Shown here piece by piece: positions 17,876 to 27,657 of a stretch of 64,000 nt of DNA. The DNA is taken from the NCBI RefSeq assembly GCF_020858115.1, contig NZ_JACYMM010000014.1:1-64000 (forward strand), written 5' to 3'. Under the pieces are notes generated by a model that did no database searches, was not told the origin of the DNA, and saw nothing but the letters and a program-made list of their open reading frames with translations. Numbering within the stretch: position 1 is the first letter of the stretch; each line of letters begins with the position of its first letter. The translations under genes were made by a program, and so were the position numbers. The stretch is from Janthinobacterium sp. FW305-129 (GTDB taxonomy: Bacteria; Pseudomonadota; Gammaproteobacteria; Burkholderiales; Burkholderiaceae_D).

Positions 17876-18598
17876 TCAGTAAGCGCGGGCCAGCTGCAGG
17901 TCGGACGCGGGCGCCTGGCGCTGGACGATCTGCAGCTTGACGTCCTGGCCGCCGACGCGCTTGCTATTCAGGTACAGGGCCGTGCGCACCGGGTAAATGC
18001 CCTGCGGCACGCCTTCCGGCATGGGAATCGAGAAGCCGCCTTTGTAGGCGCCGCTGCCGTTATTGCTGCTGACCACCTTGCGCACCGTCTTGATCAAGTC
18101 GCCATTCGGCTTGTACAGGCTCAATTCCTCTTCCACCAGCGGGTTCGGATCGCGCGTGCCGGCCGCCACTTCGATATACGAATTGGTCTGCGCCTTCTGG
18201 CCCGGACGCACGGAGGATGGCGTAAAGCCCGTCTCGTACTTCACCAGGGTCGACTGCTCGGGCAGCTTGCCCTTGTTGGCCACCTTGTAGTCGGTCTGCA
18301 CCTGCTGCGCCGTCTTGACTTGCTGGCTTTGATAATTCAGGGCCACGCAGGCGAGCGCGCCCAGGCTGGCGCCCAGGGCCGCGCCGCGCACCGTGTTGTT
18401 GCCGCCGCCCAGCAAGCCGCCGACGACGGCGCCAATGCCGGCCAGCATGGCCGTGTTGCATTCGCCGCTGGCCGCTTCCGTGCCGGCGGTATTGGTGCCG
18501 GTGGCGCCAGGGCCGCCCGGCGCGGCACAGCCGGCCAGCATCGAGGACACGACCAGCAGCGCCACCATGGGCTTGGCAATTTGTTTCATTTTTTTCAC
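17876..18598 (-). CDS. Lipoprotein with glycine-zipper-like segment
   Basis: A 240-residue protein. Its N-terminus MKKMKQIAKPMVALLVVSSMLAGC ends in the lipobox LAGC, so a lipid-modified envelope protein is expected. A Gly-rich stretch follows (AMLAGIGAVVGGLLGGG and GAALGASLGALACVALNYQ), typical of glycine-zipper outer-membrane lipoproteins, and then a beta-rich C-terminal domain. GTG at 18598 was chosen because GGAG lies 6 nt upstream; an in-frame ATG three codons later is less well spaced. It lies between two zinc-ribbon genes on the same strand, probably in one operon. Confidence 0.78.
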   Translation of the reverse strand: MKKMKQIAKPMVALLVVSSMLAGCAAPGGPGATGTNTAGTEAASGECNTAMLAGIGAVVGGLLGGGNNTVRGAALGASLGALACVALNYQSQQVKTAQQVQTDYKVANKGKLPEQSTLVKYETGFTPSSVRPGQKAQTNSYIEVAAGTRDPNPLVEEELSLYKPNGDLIKTVRKVVSSNNGSGAYKGGFSIPMPEGVPQGIYPVRTALYLNSKRVGGQDVKLQIVQRQAPASDLQLARAY

Positions 18599-18645
18599 GT
18601 TATTCTCCAGGAAGATCAAAATAGGGGGAAGGCCAGCCGCGCGGC

Positions 18646-19632
18646 TTACTCGATCTGGATTTGCGACAGCGCCTTGTCTTGCGCTTCCTTCGCCTTGCGC
18701 TTGATGTCCTGCGCATGGCGGTTGCCCGTATCCATGCGCAACACGGCATTCGCGTTGGCGATGGCGCAGTCGTATTTGCGCTGGCTCATGCAATGGCTCG
18801 CTTCCGACAGGCTCTCCGTGATCACGCTTTCCAGGCCGGTAGTCTGTTTGACAGGCGCCGGTGGCGGCGGTGCCGCCTTGACGGGCTTGGCGGGTTTTTC
18901 CGCGACAGGTGCCGGTGCCGGTGCAGGTGCCGGCGCAGGTGCAGGAGCTGCCGCTGGCACTGGCTCAGGCTCAGGCTCGGCAGCAGGTGTCGCGGCCAGG
19001 TCGGCCGACGTGCCGCCATCGAGCGCAGGGTCGCTGATGGCCAGCGGCTGCTCGGCGGCAACCGTCTCCTCGGCAGGAACCGTCGGTGCGGAGACTGGCG
19101 CTGGCACGGCAGGCTTGCCTGACAGGTAATAGTATCCCCCTGCCGCACCCACTACCACTACTGCCGCGACGGCCGCGGCGATCAATTTCATGCGGCTGCT
19201 ACCGGTCGGGCCGTCGGATGGCGTTTCCGGCACGCCGGCGGGTGCCGGAGCAGGTTCTGGCGCCGGTGCAGGTGCCGGTGCGGGATCGGCACGGCGCTTT
19301 TCCAGCACGGGCGGCGGCGCAGGTGGCGCGACCGGTTCCGCCACCGGTGCCGGGACAGGCTCAGGCACGGGTTCAATGACAGGCTCAATCATCGGCTCGA
19401 TAACCGGCTCCGGCAGCGGCGGCGGCACCGCTGCGGCAAGGGGTACCACGGCAAAGCTGAACGCGCACTTGGGGCAGAACCTGGCATCGGGCTTGCAATC
19501 ATGGCCGCACTGGCCGCAGGTCTTGCCTGGCACCGGGGGGGCGGCGGCAGGCGCAATAGCAAACGTGGTGCCGCAGGAGGAACAGAATTTGGCGCCCGGC
19601 TTATTCTCGGCCTGGCAGGAAAGGCATTTCAA
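18646..19632 (-). CDS. Double zinc-ribbon, single-pass membrane protein with Pro/Glu/Ala-rich linkers
   Basis: A 328-residue protein with two zinc ribbons, CLSCQAENKPGAKFCSSC and CGQCGHDCKPDARFCPKC, in the first 60 residues. Repetitive Pro-Glu-Val and Pro-Ala linkers follow (about 70-135 and 215-265), with one membrane segment at about 150-170 (AAAVAAVVVVGAAGGYYYL). The C-terminal helical region (SEASHCMSQRKYDCAIANANAVL) resembles a TPR-like repeat. It is the first gene of the four-gene minus-strand cluster 15599-19632. Function unknown; the linkers suggest it spans the cell wall. Confidence 0.72.
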   Translation of the reverse strand: MKCLSCQAENKPGAKFCSSCGTTFAIAPAAAPPVPGKTCGQCGHDCKPDARFCPKCAFSFAVVPLAAAVPPPLPEPVIEPMIEPVIEPVPEPVPAPVAEPVAPPAPPPVLEKRRADPAPAPAPAPEPAPAPAGVPETPSDGPTGSSRMKLIAAAVAAVVVVGAAGGYYYLSGKPAVPAPVSAPTVPAEETVAAEQPLAISDPALDGGTSADLAATPAAEPEPEPVPAAAPAPAPAPAPAPAPVAEKPAKPVKAAPPPPAPVKQTTGLESVITESLSEASHCMSQRKYDCAIANANAVLRMDTGNRHAQDIKRKAKEAQDKALSQIQIE

Positions 19633-19847
19633 TTGGCATCTCTTTTCATATCAACGCAGGGAGTCGCGTACGCTGGCGATTGCCAGAAAGGCAGCTTTGT
19701 TGCCGTACGGCTAAATATCCGACGAGTATATTTTCAAACACCAAGTTGCCACAAGGGAAAATTGCCTTTTGCTCTATTCAATTTTTAAATATTGGTAAAA
19801 ATTATGCCGCCATGGCGGGCCATGCCCCATGTTGGTGCGCCAATAAC

Positions 19848-19884
19848 AAAAAACCCGGCAACGCTGTCTGCGTTGCCGGGTTTT
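19848..19884 (-). terminator. Terminator after ygiQ
   Basis: AAAACCCGGCAACGC and GCGTTGCCGGGTTTT form a perfect 15-bp stem around TGTCT, with A/T runs on both sides, just beyond the ygiQ stop. The rest of the 280-bp gap to 19632 is AT-rich and shows no other feature. Confidence 0.88.
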
Positions 19885-19912
19885 CAGGCTATGCCCGGGA
19901 GCCGAAGACCGT

Positions 19913-22249
19913 TTACTTGCGTCCGCCCCGTGCCGGCGCGGCATGGCCGCCCTTGGCTGGCGGCTTGCCGCCACGGCCCATCGGCACGGCGGCCGGCTTA
20001 GCCTTGGTCTTGATGGTCGACAAGATTGACGGACGCACTTTCGACTCGACCGCCGTCGCCTTCGGCGCCGCTGCCGTGCCGCCCAGGGCGATGCGGTTCT
20101 TGCCCGGCGTGACCTTGAACTTGTCCGGCGTGCCGGCGCCATGCGTCTGGCGGCTGCGTTCGCCGGCGGCCAGGCCGCCCGACTCGGATGACGTCCAGGC
20201 GGGGATCAAATGCTTGTCGCCATTGCCGATCAAGTCGCCTCGGCCCATGTTGACCAGCGCTTCGCGCAAAATCGGCCAGTTGGCCGGGTCCTGGTAGCGC
20301 AGGAACGCTTTATGGGTGCGGCGGATCTTGCCGCTGCGGGCCGTTTCCACCACTTCCGAGTCTGCCGTGACCTTGCGCAAAGGATTCTTGCGCGTGTGAT
20401 ACATGGTCGTCGCCATCGCCATCGGCGTGGGCATGAAGGTTTGCACCTGGTCCAGCTTGAAATTGTTCTTCTTCAGCCACAGTGCCAGGTTCAGCATGTC
20501 CGTGTCCGTCGTGCCCGGATGGGCGGCGATGAAGTACGGGATCAGGTATTGCTTCTTGCCCGCTTCCAGCGAGAAACGGTCGAACATTTCCTTGAACTCG
20601 TCATACGCGCCGATGCCGGGCTTCATCATCTTCGATAACGTCCCCTCTTCCGTGTGCTCGGGCGCGATTTTCAGCAAGCCACCCACGTGGTGCGTCACCA
20701 GTTCCTTGACGTACTCGGGGGACCGCACGGCCAGGTCGTAGCGCAAGCCCGAGCTGATCAAGACTTTCTTGATGCCGGGAATGGCGCGCGCCTTGCGGTA
20801 CAGGGAAATAAGCTTGCTGTGGTCCGTGCCCAGGTTCACGCAGATGGACGGGTACACGCACGACAGGCGGCGGCACGACACTTCGATCTCTTTTTCCTTG
20901 CAGGCCAGGCGGTACATATTCGCCGTCGGACCGCCCATATCGGAAATGGTGCCCGTAAAGCCTTTGGTTTTATCGCGGATATGCTCGATTTCGCGCAGGA
21001 TCGACGGTTCCGAACGGCTCTGGATGATGCGTCCTTCATGCTCCGTGATCGAGCAGAAGGTGCAGCCGCCGAAGCAGCCGCGCATGATGTTGACGGAAAA
21101 GCGGATCATTTCCCACGCGGGGATATGCGCCTTGCCATAGCTCGGATGCGGGGCGCGCGCGTAGTTCATGTCGTACACGCCATCCATCTCGTCCATGGCC
21201 AGCGGCAGCGGCGGCGGATTGAGCCACACATCGCGTTCGCCGTGCGCCTGCACCATGGCGCGCGCATTGCCGGGATTCGATTCCAGGTGGAACACGCGCG
21301 AAGCGTGTGCATACATGACGGGGTCATCCTTGACGACGTCGTAGGCGGGCAGGCGCACCACCGTCTTGTCGTGCTTTTCCTTGGCCATGGCCAGGCGCTC
21401 TTCGCGGCTCATGATGCGGATCGGCTTGATGACTTCGGCCGATTTCGACGCATTTTCCGTGGCGCAGGCGGTCTTGTCTTCCTGCACCATTTCGTAGGGG
21501 CTGTAGTGCGGATCGATCTTGCCGGGCACGTCGACGCGGGTGGAATTGTGCACGCCCCAGTCGTCACCGGGCAGCCAGCCGGCCGGCACCATGAAGGCCG
21601 TGCCGCGCAAGTCGCGGATATCCTTGATGTTTTCGCCGGCGGCCAGACGGTGGGTCAGGTCGACCAGCGCGCGCTCGGCATTGCCGAAAATCAACAAATC
21701 GGCCTTGGAATCGGGCAAGACGGAACGGCGGACCTTGTCCGACCAGTAATCGTAATGGGCGATGCGGCGCAGGGACGCCTCGATGCTGCCGATGACGATG
21801 GGCACGTCGGAATACGCTTCGCGCGCGCGCTGGGCGTACACGGTGACGGCGCGGTCCGGGCGTTTATTTGGTTCGGCATTGGCCGTGTAGGCATCGTCGG
21901 AGCGGATCTTGCGGTCGGCCGTGTACTGGTTGACCATGGAATCCATGTTGCCGGCGGTAATGCCGTAGTACAAACGCGGCTTGCCGAGGATGCGGAAGGC
22001 GTCGGCCGACAGCCAGTCGGGCTGGCTGATGATGCCGACGCGGTAACCTTGCGCTTCGAGCAGGCGGCCGACCAGGGCCATGCCGAAGCTCGGATGGTCG
22101 ATGTAGGCGTCGCCCGTGACGAGGATGACGTCGCACTGGTCCCAGCCCAGCGCGTCCATCTCGGCACGCGACATCGGCAGGAAAGGCGCCACGGCAGCGC
22201 GGGCAGACCGCTTGGGAACGGTCGCAAATAAATTGGTAGGGGAGCTCAT
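19913..22249 (-). CDS. ygiQ: YgiQ family radical SAM protein
   Basis: A 778-residue protein matching the YgiQ (UPF0313) family. The radical SAM cysteine motif CFGGCTFC is near residue 390, within [18 protein letters not shown], and coordinates a 4Fe-4S cluster that cleaves S-adenosylmethionine. The N-terminal domain ([31 protein letters not shown]) is the conserved B12-binding-like region of the family. The C-terminal 90 residues are basic, Lys/Gly/Pro-rich and probably disordered. The physiological substrate is not established. ATG 22249 has no clear Shine-Dalgarno sequence; a GGTAC/GTACC inverted repeat lies at 22252-22266. Confidence 0.93.
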   Translation of the reverse strand: MSSPTNLFATVPKRSARAAVAPFLPMSRAEMDALGWDQCDVILVTGDAYIDHPSFGMALVGRLLEAQGYRVGIISQPDWLSADAFRILGKPRLYYGITAGNMDSMVNQYTADRKIRSDDAYTANAEPNKRPDRAVTVYAQRAREAYSDVPIVIGSIEASLRRIAHYDYWSDKVRRSVLPDSKADLLIFGNAERALVDLTHRLAAGENIKDIRDLRGTAFMVPAGWLPGDDWGVHNSTRVDVPGKIDPHYSPYEMVQEDKTACATENASKSAEVIKPIRIMSREERLAMAKEKHDKTVVRLPAYDVVKDDPVMYAHASRVFHLESNPGNARAMVQAHGERDVWLNPPPLPLAMDEMDGVYDMNYARAPHPSYGKAHIPAWEMIRFSVNIMRGCFGGCTFCSITEHEGRIIQSRSEPSILREIEHIRDKTKGFTGTISDMGGPTANMYRLACKEKEIEVSCRRLSCVYPSICVNLGTDHSKLISLYRKARAIPGIKKVLISSGLRYDLAVRSPEYVKELVTHHVGGLLKIAPEHTEEGTLSKMMKPGIGAYDEFKEMFDRFSLEAGKKQYLIPYFIAAHPGTTDTDMLNLALWLKKNNFKLDQVQTFMPTPMAMATTMYHTRKNPLRKVTADSEVVETARSGKIRRTHKAFLRYQDPANWPILREALVNMGRGDLIGNGDKHLIPAWTSSESGGLAAGERSRQTHGAGTPDKFKVTPGKNRIALGGTAAAPKATAVESKVRPSILSTIKTKAKPAAVPMGRGGKPPAKGGHAAPARGGRK

Positions 22250-22400
22250 AGGGTACGGATTGTACCGGAATTGGCCATTTCCAACCTGACGGCCTGCTTT
22301 TTACTGTTGGATTTCAGTACAAAAAACGTTTAATTTTCAAACACTTGGGGAAAGAAGGCCCGTCCCGGCAGGGCCAGGCCCAGCATTTCCCACAACTTGC

Positions 22401-22679
22401 TTAAATGCCCATATTGGCTAGAATCTCACCCAGTTCCCGCAAAGCTGGCTCCAGTTTCGGATGCTTGACGGCAAACTTGGCCGACAATTCCTGGCTGCGC
22501 TCGGCCAGTCCATACGTGGTCGACTCTTCTTCCTGTTCCTGCGCGGCGCGCTTTTCCATCAGCAACTTGATGTCGACATCGAGTTTTTGCAGCAAACCAT
22601 GCAGTTCTTCATCGACGGGGCCGCTGCTTGCGAGGGTCGAATGCAGCTGTTGCAGCGATTCCTTGAGTTTGCTATCCAT
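22401..22679 (-). CDS. DUF4404 family protein
   Basis: A 92-residue acidic, helical protein. The heptad-like N-terminal part (LKESLQQLHSTLASS) and ending HPKLEPALRELGEILANMGI match DUF4404. No signal peptide, membrane segment or catalytic motif. No function is established for the family. It follows the VF530-like gene by 11 bp on the same strand. Confidence 0.8.
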   Translation of the reverse strand: MDSKLKESLQQLHSTLASSGPVDEELHGLLQKLDVDIKLLMEKRAAQEQEEESTTYGLAERSQELSAKFAVKHPKLEPALRELGEILANMGI

Positions 22680-22690
22680 GTTTTTTCCTG

Positions 22691-22903
22691 TCAGTCAGTA
22701 AATTGCGTGTCCAGGAACAATTGTTCCACCTTGCTCCTGGCCCACGGGGTCTTGCGCAAAAACTTCAGGCTCGACTTGATGCTGGGATCGCTGATGAAGC
22801 AATTGATATCGATGTGCTTGGCCAGGCCGTCCCAGCCGTAGTGGGCGTGCAGGCGCGTCACGATACCTTCCAGGGTAATGCCATTCAAATCTTGCTGACT
22901 CAT
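22691..22903 (-). CDS. VF530/DUF2132 family small protein
   Basis: A 70-residue protein with the conserved block [20 protein letters not shown] and [22 protein letters not shown] that defines the VF530 (DUF2132) family, whose structure has been likened to DNA-binding folds. The length matches the family exactly. Function unproven. It is probably co-transcribed with the downstream DUF4404 gene. Confidence 0.88.
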   Translation of the reverse strand: MSQQDLNGITLEGIVTRLHAHYGWDGLAKHIDINCFISDPSIKSSLKFLRKTPWARSKVEQLFLDTQFTD

Positions 22904-23021
22904 ATACTCTTTCGACTGCCTTGGTTACGTCTTCATTTACATCTTACTCAATTCTACGCCGCCGGCACAGAAAGCTTGCGTGCGCCAGGTCAACGCAACG
23001 CAAGCTTCTGATGAGAACGGC

Positions 23022-25175
23022 TTACTTCGCGTTCAAGCCGCGGCGTTCCAGCAGCGGTTCCACGGTGGCATCGCGGCCGCGGAAGTCGCGGAACAGCTGC
23101 AGCGCATCGACGCTGCCGCCGCGCGACAGCAATTTGCTGCGGAACCAGTCGCCATTCTTGCGCGTCAGGCCGCCGTTTTCCTTGAACCAGTTGACCGATT
23201 CCGCGTCCAGCTTTTCCGACCACAGGTAGGCGTAATACGCCGCCGAGTAGCCGCCCGAGAAGCTGTGCGAGAAATACGTGGTGCGGTAGCGCGGCGGCAC
23301 GGGCGCGTAATCGACGCCCGCATCTTTCAGCGATGCCGCTTCAAAGGCCAGCACGTCCGTCGGAATCTGGCTCGGCGCCAGCTGGTGCCAGCGCTGGTCC
23401 AGCAGGGCCGCCGACAGGTATTCCGTCGTCATGAAGCCCTGGTTGAATTTCTTCGCCGCCGTGACCTTGTCGAGCAATTCCTGCGGCATGGCCGCACCGC
23501 TCTGGTAGTGCTTGGCATAGTTTTGCAGCACTTCCGGCCAGACGGCCCACATTTCATTGACTTGCGATGGATACTCGACGAAGTCGCTCGGCACGCTGGT
23601 GCCGGCAAAGCGCGGATATTTCACGTTCGAAAACATGCCGTGCAGTGCATGGCCGAATTCGTGGAACATGGTCGTCACTTCATCGAACGTCAGCAAGGTC
23701 GGCTGGCCGGCGGGCGGCTTCGGAATGTTCAATTGGTTGGCGACGACGGGATGCGTGCCCATCAGCGATGATTGCGACACATATTCATTCATCCACGCGC
23801 CGCCATGCTTGTTGCCGCGCGCATAGAAATCGGCAATGAACAGGGCCAGCGGCTTGCCGTTGGCATCCAGAACGTCGTAGACGCGCACGTCCGGGTTGTA
23901 CACCGGCAAGTCCTTCCGTTCCTTGAAGCTGATGCCATACAGTTTATTGGCGGCAAAGAAGACGCCGTTGTTCAGCACACTATTCAGTTCCAAATACGGT
24001 TTCAGCTCGTTTTCATCGAAATTGAAACGCTGCTTGCGCAGCTTGTCCGTGTAGATGGCCCAGTCGGCCGCCGCTACCTGGAAACCGCCTTTTTCCGCAT
24101 CGACCACTTGCTGCAGGTCGGCCGCTTCGCGGCGCGCGTTGGCGACGGCCGGTTTCGCCAGTTCCGACAGCAGGGTGTTGACGGCCGTGGTGGTCTTGGC
24201 CGTCTGGTCTTCCAGCGAATACGCGGCGTAGTTGGCGTAACCGAGCAAAGTCGCCCGTTCGGCGCGCAGTTTGGCCAGCTTCAGCACGATGGCGCGGTTG
24301 TCGAACTCGCCGCCCTGGCTGCCGCGGTTCAGCGACGCATCCATCAGGCGCTGACGCGTCTTGCGATCCGTCAATACGGCCAATGGCGGCTGGCCGCTGG
24401 TGTTCACCAGGGCAATGACGAACTTGCCCGTCAAGCCCCGTTCCTTGGCTGCCGTGGCGGCCGTATCGATATCGCTGTCCGTCATGCCGGCCAGCTCAAG
24501 ACGCGTGTCGACGACGATGCTCTTGGCATTCGTTTCCTTCAGCACGTTTTGCGCGAAGGCCGTTTCCAGGCCCGCCTGCTCGGCGTTATAGGCTTTCAGT
24601 TTTTCCTTGTCCGCATCGGACAGCTTGGCGCCGGCGCGCACGAAATCCGTGTGATAGCGCTCGAGCAGGCGCAGGGATTCCGCATCGAGGCCCAGCTTGT
24701 CGCGCTTGGCATACAGGGTGTCGATGCGGGTAAACAATTTCGGGTTCAGGGTGATGGCATCGCCATGCGCGGCCAGTTTCGGCGACACGTCCACTTCCAC
24801 CGCTTCCAGCACGCTGTTCGTGTTGGTCGACGTCATGTTGCTGAAGATGCTTTGTACGCGGTGCAGCAGCTGTCCCGTGCGCTCCAGGGCCACGATGGTG
24901 TTCTCGAACGTGGCCGGCTGGCGGTTGCTGGCGATCGCGTTGACTTCGGCCAGCTGGCGTTTCATGCCTTCGGCAAACGCCGGCGCGTAGTGCGCATCCT
25001 TGATCAGGCCGAATTGCGGCATCTGGAACGGCAGCGGACTGACTTTCAACAGGGGATTCTGGGCGCTGACGGCGGCGGCAGGCGCGGATTTTGCGGTGGC
25101 GGCAGCCATGGCGGAAGGAACGGCGTGGGCCAGCATGACGCTGGCGGCGATGACGAGCAGTTGTGGACGGATCAT
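23022..25175 (-). CDS. M3 family zinc metallopeptidase (peptidyl-dipeptidase Dcp-like), copy 1
   Basis: A 717-residue secreted peptidase of the thimet-oligopeptidase family. A signal peptide starts MIRPQLLVIAASVMLAHAVPSAMAA; the zinc site HEFGH is near residue 500 in TMFHEFGHALHGMFS, and the later motifs TSVPSDFVEYPSQVNE and SGGYSAAYYAYLWSE are conserved in the family. It would cleave short peptides in the periplasm. ATG 25175 was chosen because it begins a normal signal peptide; a start at 25235 adds 20 residues that look like an untranslated leader. It lies next to a close paralogue (25402-27537) and both share an upstream inverted repeat. Confidence 0.93.
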   Translation of the reverse strand: MIRPQLLVIAASVMLAHAVPSAMAAATAKSAPAAAVSAQNPLLKVSPLPFQMPQFGLIKDAHYAPAFAEGMKRQLAEVNAIASNRQPATFENTIVALERTGQLLHRVQSIFSNMTSTNTNSVLEAVEVDVSPKLAAHGDAITLNPKLFTRIDTLYAKRDKLGLDAESLRLLERYHTDFVRAGAKLSDADKEKLKAYNAEQAGLETAFAQNVLKETNAKSIVVDTRLELAGMTDSDIDTAATAAKERGLTGKFVIALVNTSGQPPLAVLTDRKTRQRLMDASLNRGSQGGEFDNRAIVLKLAKLRAERATLLGYANYAAYSLEDQTAKTTTAVNTLLSELAKPAVANARREAADLQQVVDAEKGGFQVAAADWAIYTDKLRKQRFNFDENELKPYLELNSVLNNGVFFAANKLYGISFKERKDLPVYNPDVRVYDVLDANGKPLALFIADFYARGNKHGGAWMNEYVSQSSLMGTHPVVANQLNIPKPPAGQPTLLTFDEVTTMFHEFGHALHGMFSNVKYPRFAGTSVPSDFVEYPSQVNEMWAVWPEVLQNYAKHYQSGAAMPQELLDKVTAAKKFNQGFMTTEYLSAALLDQRWHQLAPSQIPTDVLAFEAASLKDAGVDYAPVPPRYRTTYFSHSFSGGYSAAYYAYLWSEKLDAESVNWFKENGGLTRKNGDWFRSKLLSRGGSVDALQLFRDFRGRDATVEPLLERRGLNAK

Positions 25176-25202
25176 GACATCTTTCAGGAAGCGCGGGAAG
25201 AA

Positions 25203-25219
25203 CCGCGATCGCGTCGCGG
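25203..25219. promoter_or_regulatory. Inverted repeat upstream of M3 peptidase copy 1
   Basis: CCGCGA-N5-TCGCGG lies 27 bp before the start codon. The same arms occur at almost the same distance before the paralogue (27564-27580) with a different spacer. It could be an mRNA hairpin in the leader or a regulator site. Confidence 0.55.
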
Positions 25220-25330
25220 GCCAGTGGCAGATCATAGCAGCCTGTCACACAGGCGTCATCCAACATGGGCGATCCTGTGGTGCAGCACGCCAAATGCGCG
25301 GTTTACCACGGCGTACAGTCAAAATCCCCA

Positions 25331-25364
25331 AATAAAAATGGCCGCCCATTGCCGGGCGGCCATT
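25331..25364 (-). terminator. Terminator after M3 peptidase copy 2
   Basis: AATGGCCGCCC and GGGCGGCCATT form an 11-bp stem with a 6-nt loop, and a T-rich run follows on the minus strand. It lies about 40 bp beyond the stop of the second peptidase and before the promoter region of the first. Confidence 0.85.
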
Positions 25365-25401
25365 GATGTTCAGTACAGACGAGGCCGGTACTGGGGAGAA
25401 A

Positions 25402-27537
25402 TTACTTGCCGTTCAAGCCACGGCGTTCCAGCAGCGGTTCGATCTTCGCATCGCGGCCGCGGAAGTTGCGGTAGATGTCGAGCGCATCGGCGCTGCCGCC
25501 GCGCGACAGCAGTTTCTGACGGAACCAGTCGCCGTTCTTGCGCGTCAGGCCGCCGTTTTCCTTGAACCACTCGACCGTGTCGGCGTCGAGCTTTTCCGAC
25601 CACAGGTAGGCGTAGTAGCCGGCCGAATAGCCGCCCGCGAACGCGTGCGAGAAATACGTGGTGCGGTAGCGCGGCGGCGCCGGGGCGAAATCGACGCCCG
25701 CGTCCGTCAACGCGGCCTTTTCAAACGCCAGCACGTCGGTCGGGATCTGTGCCGGGGTCAGCTGGTGCCAGCGCTGGTCCAGCAAGGCCGATGCCAGGTA
25801 TTCCGTGGTCTTGTAGCCCTGGTTGAAATTGTCGGCCGCCGTCACCTTGGCCAGCAGTTCGGCCGGAATGGCCGCGCCCGTCTGGTAGTGCTTGGCGTAG
25901 TTTTGCAGCACTTCCGGCCACAGCGCCCACATTTCATTGACTTGCGACGGGTATTCGACGAAGTCGCGCGGCACGCTGGTGCCGGCAAAGCGCGGGTACT
26001 TCACGTTCGAAAACATGCCGTGCAGCGCATGGCCGAATTCGTGGAACATGGTGTTGACTTCGTCAAACGTCATCAGGGTCGGCTGGCCCGCTTCCGGCTT
26101 CGGAATGTTCAGGTTATTCGCGATCACCGGCTTGCGGTTCAGCAAGCTCGACTGGCCCACGTAGGCATTCGCCCAGGCGCCGCCGCGCTTGTTGCTGCGC
26201 GCGTAAGGGTCGAGCGTAAAGATGGCCAGCTGCGTGCCGTCTTCATTGAAGACGTCGTACACCAGCATGTCGGTGTTGTAGACGGGCAAGTCGGTGCGCT
26301 GCTTGAAGGTCAAGCCATACAACTTGCCAGCAGCAAAGAACACGCCACGGGTCAATACGCTGTGCATCTCAAAGTACGGTTTGAGTTGCGTTTCGTCAAA
26401 GTTGTAGCGTTCGGCGCGCACCTTGTCGCTGTAGAAGGCCCAGTCGGCGGCGCCTACCTTGAAGCCGCCTTTGCCCGCATCGATGACCTTCTGGATGTCG
26501 TCCGCTTCACGGCGCGCATTGACGACGGCCGGCTTCGCCAATTCGCCCAGCAGGGCGTTCACGGCGGTGGTGTCGTGCGCCGTCTGGTCTTCCAGCGAGT
26601 AGGCCGCGTAGTTCGGGTAACCCATCAGCGCGGCACGTTCGGCGCGCAGCTTGGCCAGTTCCAGCACTTCCTGGGTGTTGTCGAACTCGCCGCCACGGCT
26701 GCCGCGCGCTTGCGAAGCGGCCATGATGCGTTCGCGCACGGCGCGGTTGGTCAGCAGCGACAGCGGCGCCTGGCCCGTCGTGTTGACGAGGGCGATCACG
26801 TACTTGCCGTCCAGGCCGCGCTTCTTGGCCAGGCCGGCGGCCACTTCGATGGCGGCCGGCGACAGGCCGTCCAGCTCTTCGCGCGTATCGACGACGACAG
26901 CCGAGGCGTTCAATTCCTTCAGCACGTTCTGCGCGAACTTGGTCGACAGGGCAGCCAGCTGGCCATTGTAGGCGCGCAGCTTTTGCTTGTCGGCCGCCGA
27001 CAGCTTGGCGCCGGCGCGGACAAAATCGGTGTGATAGCGTTCCAGCAAGCGTTTCGATTCGGCATCCAGGCCCAGCTTGTCGCGCTTGGCGTACAGGGCG
27101 TCGATGCGCTTGAAAAGCTTGTCGTTGAGCATGATGGCGTCGCTGTGGGCCGCCATTTTCGGCGCCAGTTCGCGTTCCAGGCCCTGGATCGTCTCATTCG
27201 TGTTGGAGCCGGACATCACGGAAAACACGGTGCGCACGCGGCTCAGCAGCTGGCCCGAGCGTTCCATGGCCACGATGGTGTTGTCGAAGGTCGCTGGCTG
27301 CTTGTTATTCGCAATCGCGTCGATTTCCGCCAGGTTGGCGGCCATGCCTGCCGTAAAGGCGGGCGCGTAGTCGGCATCCTGCACCTTGTCGAACGGCGGA
27401 TAGTGGAAGGGCAGGCTGCTGGCCTGCGCAAACGGGTTCGAAGCAGGCAGCGCTGCGGCCGCGGTGGCGGCAAAAGCGGCGGCGGCTGGCGCCAGCATCA
27501 GGCTGGCGGCGATGACGAGCATTGTTGGACGGGTCAT
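25402..27537 (-). CDS. M3 family zinc metallopeptidase (peptidyl-dipeptidase Dcp-like), copy 2
   Basis: A 711-residue paralogue of the neighbouring peptidase. The two share the zinc motif TMFHEFGHALHGMFSNVKYPRFAGTS, the Tyr/Gly-rich substrate loop (GGYSAGYYAYLWSEKLDADT) and the LLERRGLN ending, and differ mainly in the N-terminal half. Signal peptide MTRPTMLVIAASLMLAPAAAAFAA. ATG 27537 has AAGAAG upstream and begins the signal peptide; the ATG at 27558 is an alternative. A terminator after this gene means the two copies are separate transcription units, not an operon. Different peptide preferences are likely but cannot be read from the sequence. Confidence 0.93.
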   Translation of the reverse strand: MTRPTMLVIAASLMLAPAAAAFAATAAAALPASNPFAQASSLPFHYPPFDKVQDADYAPAFTAGMAANLAEIDAIANNKQPATFDNTIVAMERSGQLLSRVRTVFSVMSGSNTNETIQGLERELAPKMAAHSDAIMLNDKLFKRIDALYAKRDKLGLDAESKRLLERYHTDFVRAGAKLSAADKQKLRAYNGQLAALSTKFAQNVLKELNASAVVVDTREELDGLSPAAIEVAAGLAKKRGLDGKYVIALVNTTGQAPLSLLTNRAVRERIMAASQARGSRGGEFDNTQEVLELAKLRAERAALMGYPNYAAYSLEDQTAHDTTAVNALLGELAKPAVVNARREADDIQKVIDAGKGGFKVGAADWAFYSDKVRAERYNFDETQLKPYFEMHSVLTRGVFFAAGKLYGLTFKQRTDLPVYNTDMLVYDVFNEDGTQLAIFTLDPYARSNKRGGAWANAYVGQSSLLNRKPVIANNLNIPKPEAGQPTLMTFDEVNTMFHEFGHALHGMFSNVKYPRFAGTSVPRDFVEYPSQVNEMWALWPEVLQNYAKHYQTGAAIPAELLAKVTAADNFNQGYKTTEYLASALLDQRWHQLTPAQIPTDVLAFEKAALTDAGVDFAPAPPRYRTTYFSHAFAGGYSAGYYAYLWSEKLDADTVEWFKENGGLTRKNGDWFRQKLLSRGGSADALDIYRNFRGRDAKIEPLLERRGLNGK

Positions 27538-27563
27538 GTCTTCTTTCAAGGAACGCAAGAGAG

Positions 27564-27580
27564 CCGCGATTGTGTCGCGG
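27564..27580. promoter_or_regulatory. Inverted repeat upstream of M3 peptidase copy 2
   Basis: CCGCGA-N5-TCGCGG, identical arms to the copy at 25203-25219, lies 26 bp before the start codon. The following GGGCCAG is shared as well. The spacers differ, so the arms are what is conserved. Confidence 0.55.
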
Positions 27581-27657
27581 GCCAGCCTGAAATAATAACA
27601 GCCAGAAACACTTGCGTCACCCGCAACTACCGATGGTAGCGATACGCCCGTACAGCG

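Noticed and set aside
18840..19440. Repeated GGTGCCGGTGCAGG-type units that look like a tandem repeat
   Set aside because: They encode Pro/Ala/Glu-rich linkers of a zinc-ribbon protein, so this is low-complexity coding sequence and not a CRISPR array or mobile repeat.
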